NCBI RefSeq assembly: GCF_030272615.1
Contig: NC_081408.1
Span: 338,614,793-338,678,792, forward strand
Direction of reading: 5' to 3'
Length of the DNA stretch: 64,000 nucleotides
DNA from: Cryptomeria japonica
Taxonomy: Eukaryota > Streptophyta > Pinopsida > Cupressales > Cupressaceae
Below the pieces are notes generated by a model that searched no databases, was not told the origin of the DNA, and saw only the letters and a list, made by a program, of their open reading frames with translations. This document shows, piece by piece, positions 1-13,111 of the stretch (positions within the stretch are counted from its first letter, which is position 1; each line of letters starts with the position of its first letter). The position numbers and the translations under genes were made by a program.

Positions 1-1879
1 CTTCTCTCTGCAGGTTCTCTTTTCTATCTGTCATGGTGCTACTAGCCACCACTGGTCTTCTTCACTTAGTCAGTTGTCTGCTATCTTATTCTTGTCAATT
101 TTCAGCTTGCCGGTTCTCTTCTGATTCTCACTGTGCTCTTCTCTTTTCTACAATCTTCTTTGTCTCTTCTCTTCCGGTTTAATCACCAATGGTGCACTCC
201 TTTGTTAGACTTAATGGAAGACTACCAGTTGCCTCACTCTCACTGGTTGAACTCTTCAAACCGGTTCTCTCTCTCAAACACTCATTCTCCTCTGTGATTG
301 TCATTGAGAACTTGACTGGTTGGCTCTTTAGTTTTCACTCTATCATGCACCAACAACATTTACATCTTTTGTTCATATACTTGTAACCAAAATTTCCCAC
401 CAAACATGAGTTCAAATATTGACATGCTAGGGTTTACGCCATGCACTGAATCTGCATCCAATCTGATCTCTGATCATCATGACATATCATATCCAATCAG
501 ATATCATGTCCTTGATTGATGATTAACACTCTATCAATGAGCATCGCCATTTTGTTTACCTTGCGATTAACCTCTTCTATCTTTACCCATTTGTAGCATG
601 ATTTTTCACCTTGTGTTTGGTCAGTCACATGCATGACCCACTTAGATCTTCTAGATCAATCTATTTTGGATCTCTATTGTTTCCTGAATCTCGAGCCACA
701 ATCTTCTGTCATCCTTTCTCGAGCTTCATACTTGCCATTGAATGTTGGACCAACCGCCAATGACCTCACTAACACACCACACCGACTTATGCATGCATGC
801 CACTCCACCTTCATGTGGAACCTTTTTCGACATCCAGTTTGGATCACTATGTTGGTCTGACTTGGTTACCAACCAATAGCACACAACTGGGTTCATCTAC
901 TGGTTCACAAACCCTGCCGGTTATACCCTAACCGGTTTGTCTTCACCCTTGTACTTTGCTTCTCTTTTGGTGGAACACCTAAACCAGTCAGCACACTTGC
1001 CAACCTACCTCAAACTAGTGGATAGAAAAACCGGTCAAATGATGAAGGCAAGGTTGAGAAGTTAGAGGCATTTGATCTTCTCAAGAAATGTGTATGACAC
1101 TGAGAATGAATATAGAAAAACATTAAGTAATTTAGATCAAATAATTGGGTGAGTAAACCTTAAATATTTTTTTCAACTTTTTCAAACAAAAGAAAATGAA
1201 GAGAAAACTCTCAATTCCATATACTTCACAACAAAATATAGTACTTGAAAAGGAAAATATGAAACATCAAGAAAAAAACTAACTTAATTCTCAAAGCTTG
1301 TCATCTTTGAAATAAATTATTTGAAGCAATGTATATAGTGGAGTGTTTTATCAATCATTGTTTAACTAAAATCTAGGAAAATACCTTTCTAGAATAAGCA
1401 TGGCCAAGTAAAAAACCATTTGTTATACATTTTATTTTTTTGGAATCATTTCCCAAAGACACATTTCAAAAGAGAAGAAAAGGAAATTTCATGATAAGAG
1501 TCAAAATGCATCATTTTTGGATATGATGACTCTAGAAAATCCTATTGATTGTACGATCCGACGAAAAAAACTTCACATCTATAGAGATGCTATTTTCAAG
1601 GAATATTTTCACCTTCCAATTGTTTCCCATATTGATTTGATAGAATAAAGATGATAGTGATACCTTGTCATACTCACCCAAAAAGGTTGATCTAGAACCA
1701 AAAGTACTATTTGATCAATAGAAAAAAGAGAAGGACATGATGAGCCAAATTCAAGCTAATAATCCATTCCACAATCTATTGTTCCTATTATAATATTATG
1801 ATGACCAAGTAGAATACCCACCAAATTACAAAACTATGAGATCAATTATGTATTGAAGACAACAATTCTAAGTGGGCAT
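1..1879. other. Non-coding DNA, no gene recognised
   Basis: No open frame here resembles a known family; the two short ORFs (189-386, 633-860) have low-complexity, non-conserved-looking translations. The first 1.1 kb is pyrimidine-rich and repeatedly contains CCGGTT (near 112, 174, 261, 919, 935 and 1030), a motif that also recurs in the LTR families of this window. From about 1100 it becomes AT-rich. It may be the decayed body of another retroelement, but nothing proves this. Confidence 0.5.
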
Positions 1880-3381
1880 TGTTGGTCCCTAAAAATATTG
1901 TGCTTTAATAAGGGCAGTCTGAAAGTTTCTCGACATGGGACTTGGGACTTGGTTGTGATCTATGAAATAACCTCTGGGATTTTAGAAGCTAAATCTTCAT
2001 TTTATAGAGGGGGATGAAAAAGGGAAAGAGAATAGCATGAAAATAGTTGAACTAAGGCGAAAATGCCAATCCAAAGCTTTTACAACACTTTAAATCCTCT
2101 TTTATGAAAATCATAAGGAAACATTTGCTCTCGGGAATGAGCAGATCACACCACAACACTATTTTTGAGAGGAGAACATAAAACACAAAGTTAAACAAGC
2201 ATAGGATAGAACATTCAGATCCCTCGTGAGAAGCATCTTCAAAGGCTCAATAGAAACATATGAATCCTTAGGGATTTTTATAATAATTAACCATTCTTTG
2301 ATTTCTTTTATTGAAAAGCATAGTCTAATTCCCAACCTAAAGAAAATGGAAGAGTGAAAGATCTCACATGGTCCATAATTCACAAATTAAATAGGAAATA
2401 GAAAATTTGAATTGAGCATGCAGTAATCACTTCCATTTCAAAGTGACACAGAGGATATTTACTTAAATAAAACAAGCGAAAGACAAATCGAAGACATTGT
2501 CCCATGCTTTTATCTAAGAAAAAACATACTAAGGTATGATCATAGCTACCGATTACTTATCTCAAAGACTATTTTCATTTTAATCTAAGAAGAATTCAAA
2601 AGTGTTCAACCCTTATTATAGGAATTCATGTGGGATTAAATATAATTTCTTCTATATATTAGGAATGATTATTGCAACTAAATCCGTCCTTGCATATCTA
2701 TTGTGTGTTAATATTATCATAGTGATCATTGTAACTGCTTCTACATGAGTTATTTTTGCATTATTACCCTTCCCCAAATGCATGGCATGAGTGTCATATA
2801 GATTCCTCATTATTTTTATCAAAACGGTTTGGGCATAGAGTTTCTTTTTCTATTTTAAGTGCTTGCTTCCTAGTTTGGTCACACAATGAGTCTAGGTTCA
2901 TTTTTATTTCTTTTTCCAATGGCATTCTCGTGTTTTCCTTTGTGCTTAATATCTTATTAATTCTCAACTTGGCCAACAAGTCACATTTTTTGCTAGCACT
3001 TGGGAAGTTTCATATAGGTTTGTTGGGCTTACATGTGCCCTGGGCATGCAACACTTTATTGGGATCCTTGAGGTGTTCGTTTGTTATATAAACTCTAAAC
3101 CTTCATGGAGTCTCCATGTGTCCCATTAAGCCACATATGGTATTTGAAATATCAATTCATTTTTTTGAAACAAGAGGGGAACCGTGTGGCACACTAGCAA
3201 GAATTATTGAGGACTTCCTTTTATTCTTTCTCTACTTCCCTAGAAAGCCTTCACATGGAGCATTCCATCATGAGAATTATTTGGGTTGAGAATTTTTTTG
3301 GAAGGGCATGAGAAAGAGAGAAGTTACCACATAGGCCATGTACCTAGAGTGAAGTGAAAAAGAAACCATAAGGTCATTGCT
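1880..3381 (-). repeat. Dispersed repeat R, copy 1 (probable LTR, minus orientation)
   Basis: This stretch matches, in the same orientation, 35203-36048 followed by 50835-51307. It starts at TGTTGGTCCC (1880). On the minus strand that is an LTR-type 3' end (GGGACCAACA), and in the second copy this end is followed by a primer-site-like sequence, so R is read as a minus-strand LTR. The match to copy 2 stops at 3381 only because a CACTA end interrupts copy 2 there, so R may extend further right. About 230 bp (roughly 2715-2945) have no counterpart in copy 2. The ORFs at 2159-2383 and 2756-3091 are shadows in this repeat. That R is a repeat is seen directly; the LTR assignment is inferred. Confidence 0.65.
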
Positions 3382-6065
3382 ATTTAATTCAAAGCCCAAC
3401 TCGATTTAGTTGTTGGGTACATTCACTTGTAGAGGAAGAACCCAAGAAACTTGGTTTTGTTGTGGTATCTATGAATCATTTCCATCGACTCATTGAAAAT
3501 TTCTAAGATCAATTTTCAAAGATGACTCCAAGAAAGGTCTAGGCATTAGTTTGAACCATTAGCCAGTTGGGAGATGACCCTTTCTTCACCTTTATCGTGT
3601 CCTACTTATTCCCACCTTAGTTGGACCTTTCAAATATTTGCAAGTGAAAATTTCAAAAATCGGGATGTTTATCATTTAAATTGAGCATGGGCCTAATAGA
3701 CTCAATTTTTGTTTCTGTGCTGGCAGGAAAAGTGAGACCAAGTGACTAGAACCTAATCCCAATTTTGCCAACACATTGGGAATACGAAAGAGCCTAGGAA
3801 GATATATCACTTTGGATACTTCTTGTGTGAAAAAGAGAGCCAAGGATTACCTCTTAGGGTTTCTATTCCTCTTGTTACAAATGATGAGAAAAACTAGGGT
3901 TTGATTGATGAACTAGACTAGGAGATGAAGAATGAAGCATAAATGAACTCAGAATTGAACAAACTTGCAGATCTGAAACTAAGATATTGAAAGAATGAAA
4001 GGGGGAGGATTATGGATGTGTTCCTGATGTTGTAAATTGAACAAAACTAACCTAGACCAGGGTGCCACGCCATTGTCTTGTTTTTGCAGACAGGGGCTGT
4101 AACTGAGAAACTGCAAATTTGAGATCATGAAGCTGCAACCTACTAAAAATCACTTAAAAGAAGAGGGACCAAGGTTCCACGCCCTTGTCCCAAGTAGATT
4201 AGGGCAGATCTAAAAGTGCCTCCAGGTACCTATTTTTGCACCTGCAACTGAAAAGGGAAGGTTTGGATGGCTATATAGGGTTTTTCCGTATTCAAAACCC
4301 TATGTTGGTGATTTCCACCTCCACAAATAACTAATAATGTACTGCAAATATGTGTGCTAGAACCTTGTGTGTATGCAAGATCCTAAATGATAAGAAACTA
4401 GAGCTACCCTATATATGAGAGTAAACCCTAAATGTAAATGTGAATGTAAATAACAATGCTTCAAACCAAATATTATAAATTATTAAAGAATGAATGTAAA
4501 TATGCAAATTGATGTAAAGAAGCTTATACAAAGACATGAAAATAACATGAAATCATACCAATCCCCAAGGGAGAGATATTACCACTAGATCTCCTATTAT
4601 TCTTCAATGTCTTCAAGGCTCCTAATTGATGATGAATTCTTGACAAATGCTTGATGAATGATGTTGAAGACTCCACATAGGCTTCTCTTTAACTACATAG
4701 AAGGCTCCTTGTGCTCCAAAAGCCTACTCTTAGATTCTTAGACCCATCCCTTCAAATGAAGAAAGAGAGCTCTTATGTATGAAACCCTAGATCTTAATTT
4801 TGACTTAATTCTACCTTTAGGCCAGCCTAGGAATTGAATTTCCCACCAATATTTTGGGGATAGGTATTATAATATCATAGAATTGTGCTCCCAAAATTTC
4901 AGGAAAAAAGTCGAGGACCATGTGCACTCCCACCACGGTTTGACCAACTTTAAACCAAATTTTTAGGGTCGTTAGATATTATGATATTAGAGTGAATCCC
5001 AAAGTTGCAGCTGATTTTGAGGTGTTTTGATATGCGAAATCGGGCCTTAAAGGTCAAAATAGGATATAATTAGGGTTTATGATTAAATGATTTATTGGAA
5101 GAATAAAATAAAACGAGGCACACTTAGGGTAAAGGGCCCAATTTTATAATGTATGAAGTGATGAAATATGACTTTAGATTTAATTAAATTAATTAATTGA
5201 ATGCTTAAAGGGAAATAATAATGCAAGATGCAAACACACTAAGGAGGGTGCTAAATTAAGTGTGAAATTGTACCACCCTAGTAAGCGTGTACAATTTACG
5301 ACACTACAATTTCATGCTCTAAAGCTAGGTTTATTCCTCATAGCCAACTAGATAGAGCCTTGTTGCTAGATAGGCATCCATAGCCATGACAAGGATATCA
5401 CTTTGGTTTTAGATGAATATAGCTCTACTATCAATCGAGCATGTATAGCTCAAGTAGAGTTATTCACATCACCTAGGTAAAGAATGGTTTAACTTGTACT
5501 CTTAATGCCTCTACTTATTTTATTTTTTTATTTCTTAAAACTCTGCTGATAATGAAATCAAGTTGACAAGTTGGAAACCAAAGTGGTCACGAGGTTAACT
5601 TTTATATTTTTGACTTAAAGAGGATGTGTTTTTCTATAATACTTCACATTAAGGAAATATTAAATGTAAAATTATGAATGAATTTCATGGACACCACCAC
5701 AAACCAATGACATGATGGGCTATGGTAGGAGAATTCTTGATAGGACAACCAAAATCTTTAATAAACTCGAGCCAAATCTTATGCCATAAATAGAAGAAAT
5801 AAATTCATTAATATTTAATTTAACTTGAAAAGGTAAGTTACATTTATACGACCCTTGTTGTCATACAAAGAGATATCAAATTTAAATACTCACTGAGTAC
5901 AAAACAAATTGAGTGTGCTATCCTAGCACCTCAAAAATTGCTCCATAGAATAATCAGTTACCTCAAATTGTAGGCACAAATGTGCAAAGGGCCAAGAATG
6001 TCCACAAAAAGAAATTACCATGTTTATTAGTTCATTACAAACTTATAGATTAGGCTTAAGCATAG
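3382..6065. other. Non-coding DNA, no gene recognised
   Basis: There is no usable ORF. Two similar phrases built on GTGCCACGCC/GTTCCACGCC occur at about 4060 and 4165, suggesting a degenerate internal repeat. The region has many short direct repeats and AT-rich runs and reads like decayed retroelement non-coding sequence. I cannot assign a family. Confidence 0.4.
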
Positions 6066-6700
6066 ATGGATACTCGCATTAAATTAATTGCTAGCAAGGC
6101 TCATAGAGCATTTTTAGGGTTAGTGACATACCTGCATCTAGAATGCTTAATCAATACCAATAATGACTTGGTTCTCGATGTTGTAAAATTTATTATAGGA
6201 GAAGATTTTATGGTCAATGAGGACCATTACTAAGAGAACATTGATCTATCATGTCTCACTTTGTGGGATCTCTTCTAGATTTGGAGGTGCCACATAATCA
6301 AATTGCTAGAATTACCAGATATCTTTTTGGAAATGAATATATTGGTGGGCTGGATGAGGTTCTGGCAGTGGTGCAATATGAGGTTACCAATCCTGTTGTA
6401 ACTGATTTAAAAGCATATGTAGAGAGGGATGTAGTGGTGCCATGGTTGTCTTTCATTGCAAATTTCATAACCACCTCCATTGGGGAGTATCAAGATCACT
6501 ATGCTCTAGCTTATACATTCCTAAAAAAGGCAACCGGAGAAGAACCCATTTTTGACGCAAACTAGCTAGATGAATTTTGGTTCCTGGTGTACGACTAGGA
6601 GCTGGATAATGATGACAATGTGCCAAGAAAAAGAGTCAAATTTAAGAGTAATTAAGACACTAAGGATGAGGATAATGGAGGTGACTTCCCCCAAGCATAA
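6066..6700 (+). pseudogene. Broken ORF, unrecognised retroelement-like protein
   Basis: An ATG at 6066 opens a frame reading MDTRIKLIASKAH that breaks after about 58 codons. A second frame (ATG 6251 to stop 6565, 104 codons) continues with a hydrophobic, helical-looking sequence, and its tail (about 6566-6660) is in frame but has stops and ends in an acidic/basic stretch. The two pieces join sensibly by one frameshift near 6235-6250. I do not recognise the family. By style it could be a remnant of the PMD/coiled-coil ORFs seen elsewhere in the window, but I see no diagnostic motif. Confidence 0.35.
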
Positions 6701-8640
6701 TGAACATGGCCTTCTTTTTATCTTTTGCTTCAATTAAGATCTTTCCTTTTTTACAAACATCAAGACAATTTTCCAAATTTTGAAAGATCAATTTTGAAAT
6801 TTTGCAGCATATTGCTAAGAGTCATAAGCATATACATATACTTATACAAATTCAACACATAAATAAAAATATATATAGCTTACAGTATCTTGAATCTTTT
6901 TGTAGCAATTATCTATGTTTATGCATGAATGTTAATGGTTTTTATGTTTCTTCCTCTTGCAAAATTTTTCTTTCAACATGTTTGTAAAAGAACTTTAAAA
7001 TTAAATCAAATTTATAATGATGATCTTTACTTGTTAAAGCTTATGCATGAAAGAATAGCACCAACATTGAAAATAAAAATAACACCTGTTAATTGAAATG
7101 AAAAATCTGATGTTCACCATGCATCAATTTAAGCTAGGGTTTTCAACCACCACATACAAAAAACAATGACAAGTAGAGCATACTTGTTAGTTGAATGATG
7201 TGAAAGGAAGGATTGAAGTACCCAAATTCAAACCTTAGAATTTTATGCTCTTGGGAGAAATATTTGTAAGAGCATAGGAGTGTGATGAAACTTTATGTTG
7301 CATAAATCTGATAGACACATTACTACTTCATAATACATGATCACACATAGCTGATAATTCCCAAAATTTAGAGTGCAAGGACATTCCAGGGGTCAAAACT
7401 TGTTCACAACTACACTTAGAAGAAATTTTGAAAACTAAACAATGGATAAGTGCACAAAGATGGGGGACTAAAAAGGGGTCTTAAGATGCCACTTTTTTTT
7501 TTTTCAAAATCAGCAAAGTCTGAACTTTGATGAGACATTGAAGATAGGTACACTCAAAATTTGAAGATGCAGATAAGAATAAAATTGAAGTGCTCTGAAT
7601 TTAATTTCTAAAATAATAATTTGTTTTGAAAATGGAGGAGATCAAGGGTTTCAAAAAGGGGCACCATATTTATTGGTCCTACTTTTTCAAAAAAAAAATA
7701 ACATAGTACGAAATGTGGTGCCCCTAAAACTTCAACTTTTTTTTAGAATTTTGCAAATTGCTCCGGTGAGAAAGTATCTAACACATTAAAGTTTGTGTTG
7801 GATTTTTTCGTTAATTGTTTTATGAATATTTAAATTTTTACAAATTTCCGAAGTGCACGCATCCTAAAAAACAAAAATTTAAGCATGCCCCACCCCCCCA
7901 AAAATTGTGAAAAATAATAAAAAATCATATTTTTTTTTATTGTGTAGAATGGAGTCTAGTTTCTAAAAATGTAATTTGTTTCAAAATTCAATAAATGAGT
8001 AAAAATCCATGGCCAAAATATGACATGTTGGTTTTTGACAAAAATTGGGCACACCAACAAAATAAATTATGAATGAAGACCTTAACATTATTAAAATTTG
8101 AAAAGAATTATATCGCTGGATAGCTAAGAGAGAGCTTGACAAATGTATGGTGTTTTTTATTGCATTAAAACAGGTGCAAACCTGATGGGGAGCATGAACA
8201 TAAAAGTTAGAAAATTTTCAATATTTGTTGGAAAACATGTCTCAGGCCTGAGAAGGGCGTCCATGCCTTTGGGTTGGATGCCCAAGGCAAATCCAAGCCT
8301 TTAGCTTGGTGTTTTCCAAGGAAACATGTTTCTTGCATGCCAAATGTATTTCATAACAATTTTTTCATCATAGAAAGCATAAAGTGTTCTCTCTTTGAAT
8401 ATATACATAAAATATAAGATTTAAGTATAAGTCACATTTCTATTTGTCTTTTTCATTTCTTCTTATACTTTAAGTTATATTTTATGTATATATTGTCAGG
8501 ATGTTTGAGAATGGTTCCAAATATCTAGGAGCTATAATGCAGATTCTAGTTTTTAGAGCATATAACTTTAGACAGTCAAATTTTAGTAATCAACATGCTC
8601 GTATCAACATTATCTCTTTGGTCTCTTCCCTGCATTCCCC
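6701..8640. other. AT-rich non-coding DNA
   Basis: AT-rich sequence with several A and T homopolymers (for example near 7490, 7690, 7740 and 7930). The ORF at 6802-6987 is low complexity and unsupported. No domains, LTR ends or transposon termini were found. Confidence 0.45.
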
Positions 8641-9745
8641 CTGTCTCTTCCTTAACCCTTGCCTCTCTCTCTCTCTCTTAGGTCTCTCCCTCTCTACTTA
8701 CTTCCCTCTCTTAGGTATCTCTCTCTCTCTCTCTTTCCCATCTCCCTCACCCACTCTCTCTCTTTGGTCTATCCCTCTCTTTCCCTCTTTCACTTGGGGT
8801 CTCTCCTTCTCTCCCTCTCTCAAGTATCTCTATCTCTCACTCTCCCCCACTCTCTTAGGTGTCTCTCTCTTCCATTATCTCCCTCTCCCTCCCCCTCCCT
8901 TTCTCTTCCTCTCTCAAGTCTCTCTTTCTTTCCCTCTATCTCTCTTTCTTTCCCTCTATCTCTCTTTTTGTCTCTTCCTCTCACTCCCTTTCTCTTTCTC
9001 TCAAGTCTCTCTCCCTCTCTCTCTCAAGTCTCTCTCCCTCAACTTTTATCTCTCTACCTCTCTCTCCTCTCTCAAGTGTCTCTCTCTTCCATTATTTCTC
9101 TCTCTTTCCCTTGAACTCTTTTCCCCTCTATTCATTCCATTCCCTCTCTCCCTCTCTACGTATATCTCTCTCTCTAACTCTCTTTCCCTCTCTCTTTCTC
9201 TCCCATTCTTTCTCTTTCAAGTCTCCCTCCCTCTCACCCTCTATCTCTCTATCTAACTCTCCTTGTCTCTCAAGTTTACCTCTCTCCCATTCTCTCCCTC
9301 TCCCTCCTTCTCTTGTCCCACTAAATTTCTCTTTTTTTCTAAGTCTCTGTCTCTATCTCTGTCTCTCTTTCCTTCAAACTCTCTTTCCCTCTCTCTCTCC
9401 CATTCTCTCTTTCTCTCTAACTCTCTTTCCATATCTCTTTCTCTCCCATTCTTTATCTCTTGTTTCTCTCCATCTCATCCTCTATCTCTCTATCTCACTC
9501 TCCTCCTCTCTCAGGTGTATCTATCTCCCATTCTCTCCCTCTCTCCTCCCCCTCCCTCTTTCCCTTTCTCATCATTTCTCTTTCTCCCTCTCTCCACCTC
9601 TTCACCTCTCTCTCTAGTTTCTTACTCTCCTTCCAGCCCTTCCTCCCTCTCACTCTCTCTTTCTCTCTCACTTTCTCACCATCCCTCCATCTACCTCTTA
9701 GGTATCTCTTTCTCACCATCCCTCCCTCCACCTCTTAGGTCTCTT
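8641..9745. repeat. Polypyrimidine (CT)-rich array 1
   Basis: About 1.1 kb in which the plus strand is almost only C and T. CTCTCT runs are separated by recurring short phrases such as TCTCAAGTCTCTC and CTCTTAGGTCTC, so it is an imperfect minisatellite rather than a pure dinucleotide repeat. The same phrases occur in the arrays at 21905-22455 and 31138-33796. Ser/Leu/Pro-rich ORFs in several frames are artefacts of the composition. Homopurine-homopyrimidine tracts of this length can adopt triplex structure in vitro; whether this one does is unknown. Confidence 0.9.
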
Positions 9746-9791
9746 TGTTGTATATGTATACAACACACCCCATTTGTCCTGCAAAATGGGG
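9746..9791. repeat. Two adjacent short inverted repeats at the end of the CT array
   Basis: TGTTGTATA and TATACAACA (9746-9754 and 9757-9765) form a perfect 9-bp palindrome with a 2-nt centre. Two bases further on, CCCCATTT (9768-9775) and AAATGGGG (9784-9791) form a perfect 8-bp stem with an 8-nt loop. They sit exactly where the pyrimidine array stops. They could be a transposon terminus, a hairpin that ended array expansion, or chance. Confidence 0.6.
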
Positions 9792-10493
9792 ACCCACTAA
9801 AATTTTTGCTAATTAAGCAAGGTGATTTGGAAGATAGAATTCTTTAAGAAGATAATTGCATAATTATGAAAGAAAGCCTACTTTGGCGAAAGGCAAGTTG
9901 AGTATTGTCTAAAGCATATGATTTCCCCACTGACGTCCTTACTCGCAAGTCAAAATAAGTCTTATGCTATGTGCTAAGCCGATTGCAAGGTGTGGGAAAA
10001 AAAGTTTTGGGAGTTGAGTGGTAAGTTGCAAGAATCCACAAATCCCCCATGGCTCGATATTGCACGAAAATGAAGGTAGGTGCCATATAATTTAGTTTAG
10101 TGGAGAAAGGGAAGATTGTGGAAAATGATCGCATGAAGGTTTAGAATAGCTAGAGAAAATCAACTTGAAACCCAATGACTTTGAGTGAGATGAAGCCTGT
10201 AGAAGGCAAGATGTAGAGCAAGTAGGAATGGGTGAAAGTTGGAATTCCAAAACACTAAGAAAGGAAAGGTAAATTTGTGTCAAAATTTGGGTGTAAGTTA
10301 CATTTTGACCGAGAAGTACATAAAAGGCAAGGAGATTTGTTAGATTACATGTATTTTTAAAAATTTGCCACGTCCTTTAGGCCTTCTTCTCGAATTAAAT
10401 GATAACACAACAAGTTACACTTCATTGAACAAAATTCCCAGTGGAAACATTGCAATGTTATGATTCTAAAAAGTTAAAGAAAAAGGAGGATAA
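9792..10493. other. Leader-like DNA before the broken PMD-type ORF
   Basis: No ORF of note. The sequence is purine-rich, like the untranslated region in front of a retroelement ORF. The minus-strand ORF at 10092-10283 has no recognisable domain. If the downstream pseudogene belongs to an LTR element, this would be its untranslated leader, but no LTR boundary or primer site could be identified. Confidence 0.35.
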
Positions 10494-12279
10494 ATGAGCG
10501 AGCTGGAAGCAATCAAACTGGTAGAGTACCCAGATTCTGCAAGTGAGTCTCAAGGTGAATAAGGTAAGTATCCTAAACCTGCTAGTAAATTTATGAAATT
10601 AACCTGCTAAGGAAAGATTGTTTTAAATGAAAAGGTATAAGGATAAAAGGGAAAATATGTTAAATACTCAAGCTAGTGCATGCATTGTAGTGATTTAAGA
10701 AACCCTCAACATGAACTATAGAACTAGACGAAATGGGAACCAAAAAAATGGAGTTGAGAAAAGAACTCAAATGCGAATTTCCATGAGTGACACCCCTTTC
10801 AATGATGTACCTAGATACCCATCTCAGGGAATACAATCTCAAGGATGTCATTGACCGAATCAAAGAACCTATCACGACAGATGAAATGAAAAGTCTGATA
10901 AAAAGTGGCATGATTGAGGTAGTCGGATGTCTAGTTGCAGCTAAGGCACATGATTTGGTTCAATAATGCATGCATCATTATGATGTGGTGATGAGGCAAG
11001 TTGTATATAATCAAAGGGTCTACGTTGATCTCACACCCAAGGGCATAAAGGAAATGTTAGGAATTCCTACTCCTGAAGAATGGATAGAAAGGACCAAAGA
11101 GTGAATGGAACAAGAGTTTTAGAATGATAAGTAGGCATGTGAAAGAACTATGAGGGAAGAATGGTACATCAAGAAACAAGGAAAAGTACTAACTAAAATG
11201 TTTACCCTGATAGTAAGGAAGGATATGTATCCCACAGTATATGTCGCTATCACATTCCTTAGCAGAATGGTAGGGCTAGAGATAAGTGGGTTGTTCCAGG
11301 GTTGGATGTTCACCTACATACAGACTGTAAGAAGGAATGCGGGGACATATGATTGGGCCACATTCATTATTGACTCAATATATCATTGCATAAAAGACAC
11401 AACCATGAATTTTTACATGTCTTCCTACTTGGTTTATGCATGTTCTCTAAAAGCACATATTCAGGGTTTAAATACCATAAGAATTTTAGGCACAGAGCCA
11501 GGTAAGAACCTTGTGTATGCATATTATCCACAATTGATAAAGGATGAAGCTATGTCATACTACAAAAAAGTAAATGACTACTTCCTCATGAAAGTTACCC
11601 AAGAATTGGAAGGAAGGATAGGGGAAAGAGTACCGGAAGAAGTTAGAAATGTGATCAAGTACTATGGGGGATGGTATATCCAATTTCTGGCATAGTCTTA
11701 TCTTAGAGCACAGGGGTTCACATGGACACATTTTAAGATACCCAGGTATCTATCCATATGGCTATGACTAACAAAATTTATCAGACAAATGGTAAATTTC
11801 CATGACAAATACTTGACCACACACACAAAGTTATGGTTCAAGTTCCCAATGAAGATGGGTGACTTTGTTTGTGACTTATTACAAGATGCAAAGAGGACAT
11901 AAGAAGACTTACTTGCTAGGCATCTATAGTACTCACAATATACAAGAAATAATTATGATCTCTTGGAGAAAATTTAAAACTACATTGCAAAGAAAGAAAA
12001 GAATATCCCAGATTTAGAAGATTATTGGATGGATTGTAAAGATGATAAAGAGGCATGGAAAAGAAGATATTACCAAAGGTTAACACTTAGTTAGGTGAAG
12101 AGGTTCAGACCAGATAAAACTGGGATAGAAGTACCCAATGACTTAGTAGAAGATGATGAAGAAGTGGTGCGGCTTGATTATGCAACAAACCACGTGGAGA
12201 AAAGACTAGTAAGTTTGCCTGCTCTGAATGAGCCTGAGTTAGTTTCTATGGACCAAATCAATTAGCTAGTGTTTGAATC
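10494..12279 (+). pseudogene. PMD-type ORF (copy C), 5' part, interrupted by element B1
   Basis: A candidate start ATG at 10494 (MSELEAIKLVEY) is followed by a frameshift. From about 10811 a single frame, the one holding the open stretch 11150-11695, runs to 12279 with several in-frame stops. Its central part (GLFQGWMFTYIQ..., YDWATFIIDSIYHCIK) parallels the ORF at 58506-58916 (FAGKQFIDWGHLINNCIH), so both are copies of one long ORF family. At 12279 the frame is cut by element B1 and resumes at 18843 after one copy of the 5-bp duplication. The N-terminus resembles plant-mobile-domain-like proteins found in plant retroelements; that assignment is by eye. No catalytic motif is visible. Confidence 0.6.
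12275..12279 (+). repeat. Left target-site duplication of element B1 (GAATC)
   Basis: GAATC directly precedes the TG start of the left LTR and is repeated directly after the right LTR at 18843-18847. Removing the element plus one copy restores the interrupted reading frame. Confidence 0.9.
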
Positions 12280-13040
12280 TGTTGGCATATGCACACTCCA
12301 ATCAGACATTGTATGTGATTGAAGGTTTTGTCATTGATGGAAACCTTGCAATCCTATGACACCAACAAAGGTATTATACCGACGTCAGCAGATCACACTC
12401 TACACTGGCACTCAGGACACCGGCATTGGCACATAGGCCGACAGGATTTTGTCATATTATATTTTGTTTATTATTTTGTAAGCCGACTTGGCATATTATA
12501 AAATGACTCTTATTAATAAAAGAGATCATTGTAGACATTTTAGAATGAGCAAGAAAGTAATAAGAAAAAATATTAGACAGACCTATTATGCGAAATATAG
12601 GCTAAGGGTTTATGTAAGCAGTAGAGCAGCAACCAGTACTGGATCAGGCATTGAAGATGCTATTGTAAAGTAGTACAAGATATTGGATTTGTATAATCCT
12701 CATTGTAAGTCAGTGAGACTTCCCATTGAGTAGTGAGCTCTAGGCAGTTGGCCTTCCTGCATGTGCAGGCCCCTATTGTAAGTAATATTCTCTTATTGGC
12801 TAGTGAGTGAATATTGTGGGTCACAAATCCCATCAAGGTTTTTCCCACACCAGGTTTCCTCATTAAATCTTTGTGTTATGGTGTTCTTTTCATGTGGATG
12901 TTCTTGATTCTATTTATTGCATTATTTCTTGCATACCGGTACACTGCTATATTATGTTCTGCATGTTTTAAGTTAAGAAAATCTAAACACCGGTTAGATA
13001 TTGATTCACCCCCCTCTCAGTATCTATGGGATTCCTAACA
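12280..13040 (+). repeat. Element B1 5' LTR
   Basis: It starts TGTTGGCATATG and ends ATTCCTAACA. It aligns along its whole length with the 3' LTR at 18075-18842, with roughly one difference per ten positions by eye, indicating an old insertion. The TATA region near 12511 is altered (TTATTAATAAAAG) relative to the 3' LTR. The end of the LTR contains the C-run plus CTCTCAGTATCT block common to family B. Confidence 0.92.
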
Positions 13041-13042
13041 AT

Positions 13043-13054
13043 TGGTATCAGAGC
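13043..13054 (+). promoter_or_regulatory. Primer-binding site of element B1
   Basis: TGGTATCAGAGC lies 2 bp after the 5' LTR. It is the standard plant Copia primer site, complementary to the 3' end of initiator-methionine tRNA. Confidence 0.92.
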
Positions 13055-13111
13055 TTGGTCCTCTATTTTTAGAAGCCTAATAGCTTGAGGAAGATCTTGA
13101 CACCGGTAAAG

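Noticed and set aside
2756-3091. 111-codon ORF
   Set aside because: Lies in repeat R; not preserved as a frame in R copy 2.
8501-9847. Long Ser/Leu/Pro-rich ORFs over the CT array
   Set aside because: Open in several frames at once because CT repeats seldom form stops on that strand; no domain or start context.
12319-13038. Short ORFs in the B1 LTR (and copies at 18283, 18609, 42006)
   Set aside because: LTR sequence; the same short frames appear in each LTR copy with shifts, so they are shadows.
13043-13054. tRNA gene at the TGGTATCAGAGC sites
   Set aside because: Only the 12-base primer complement is present, directly after an LTR; no tRNA-sized fold around it.
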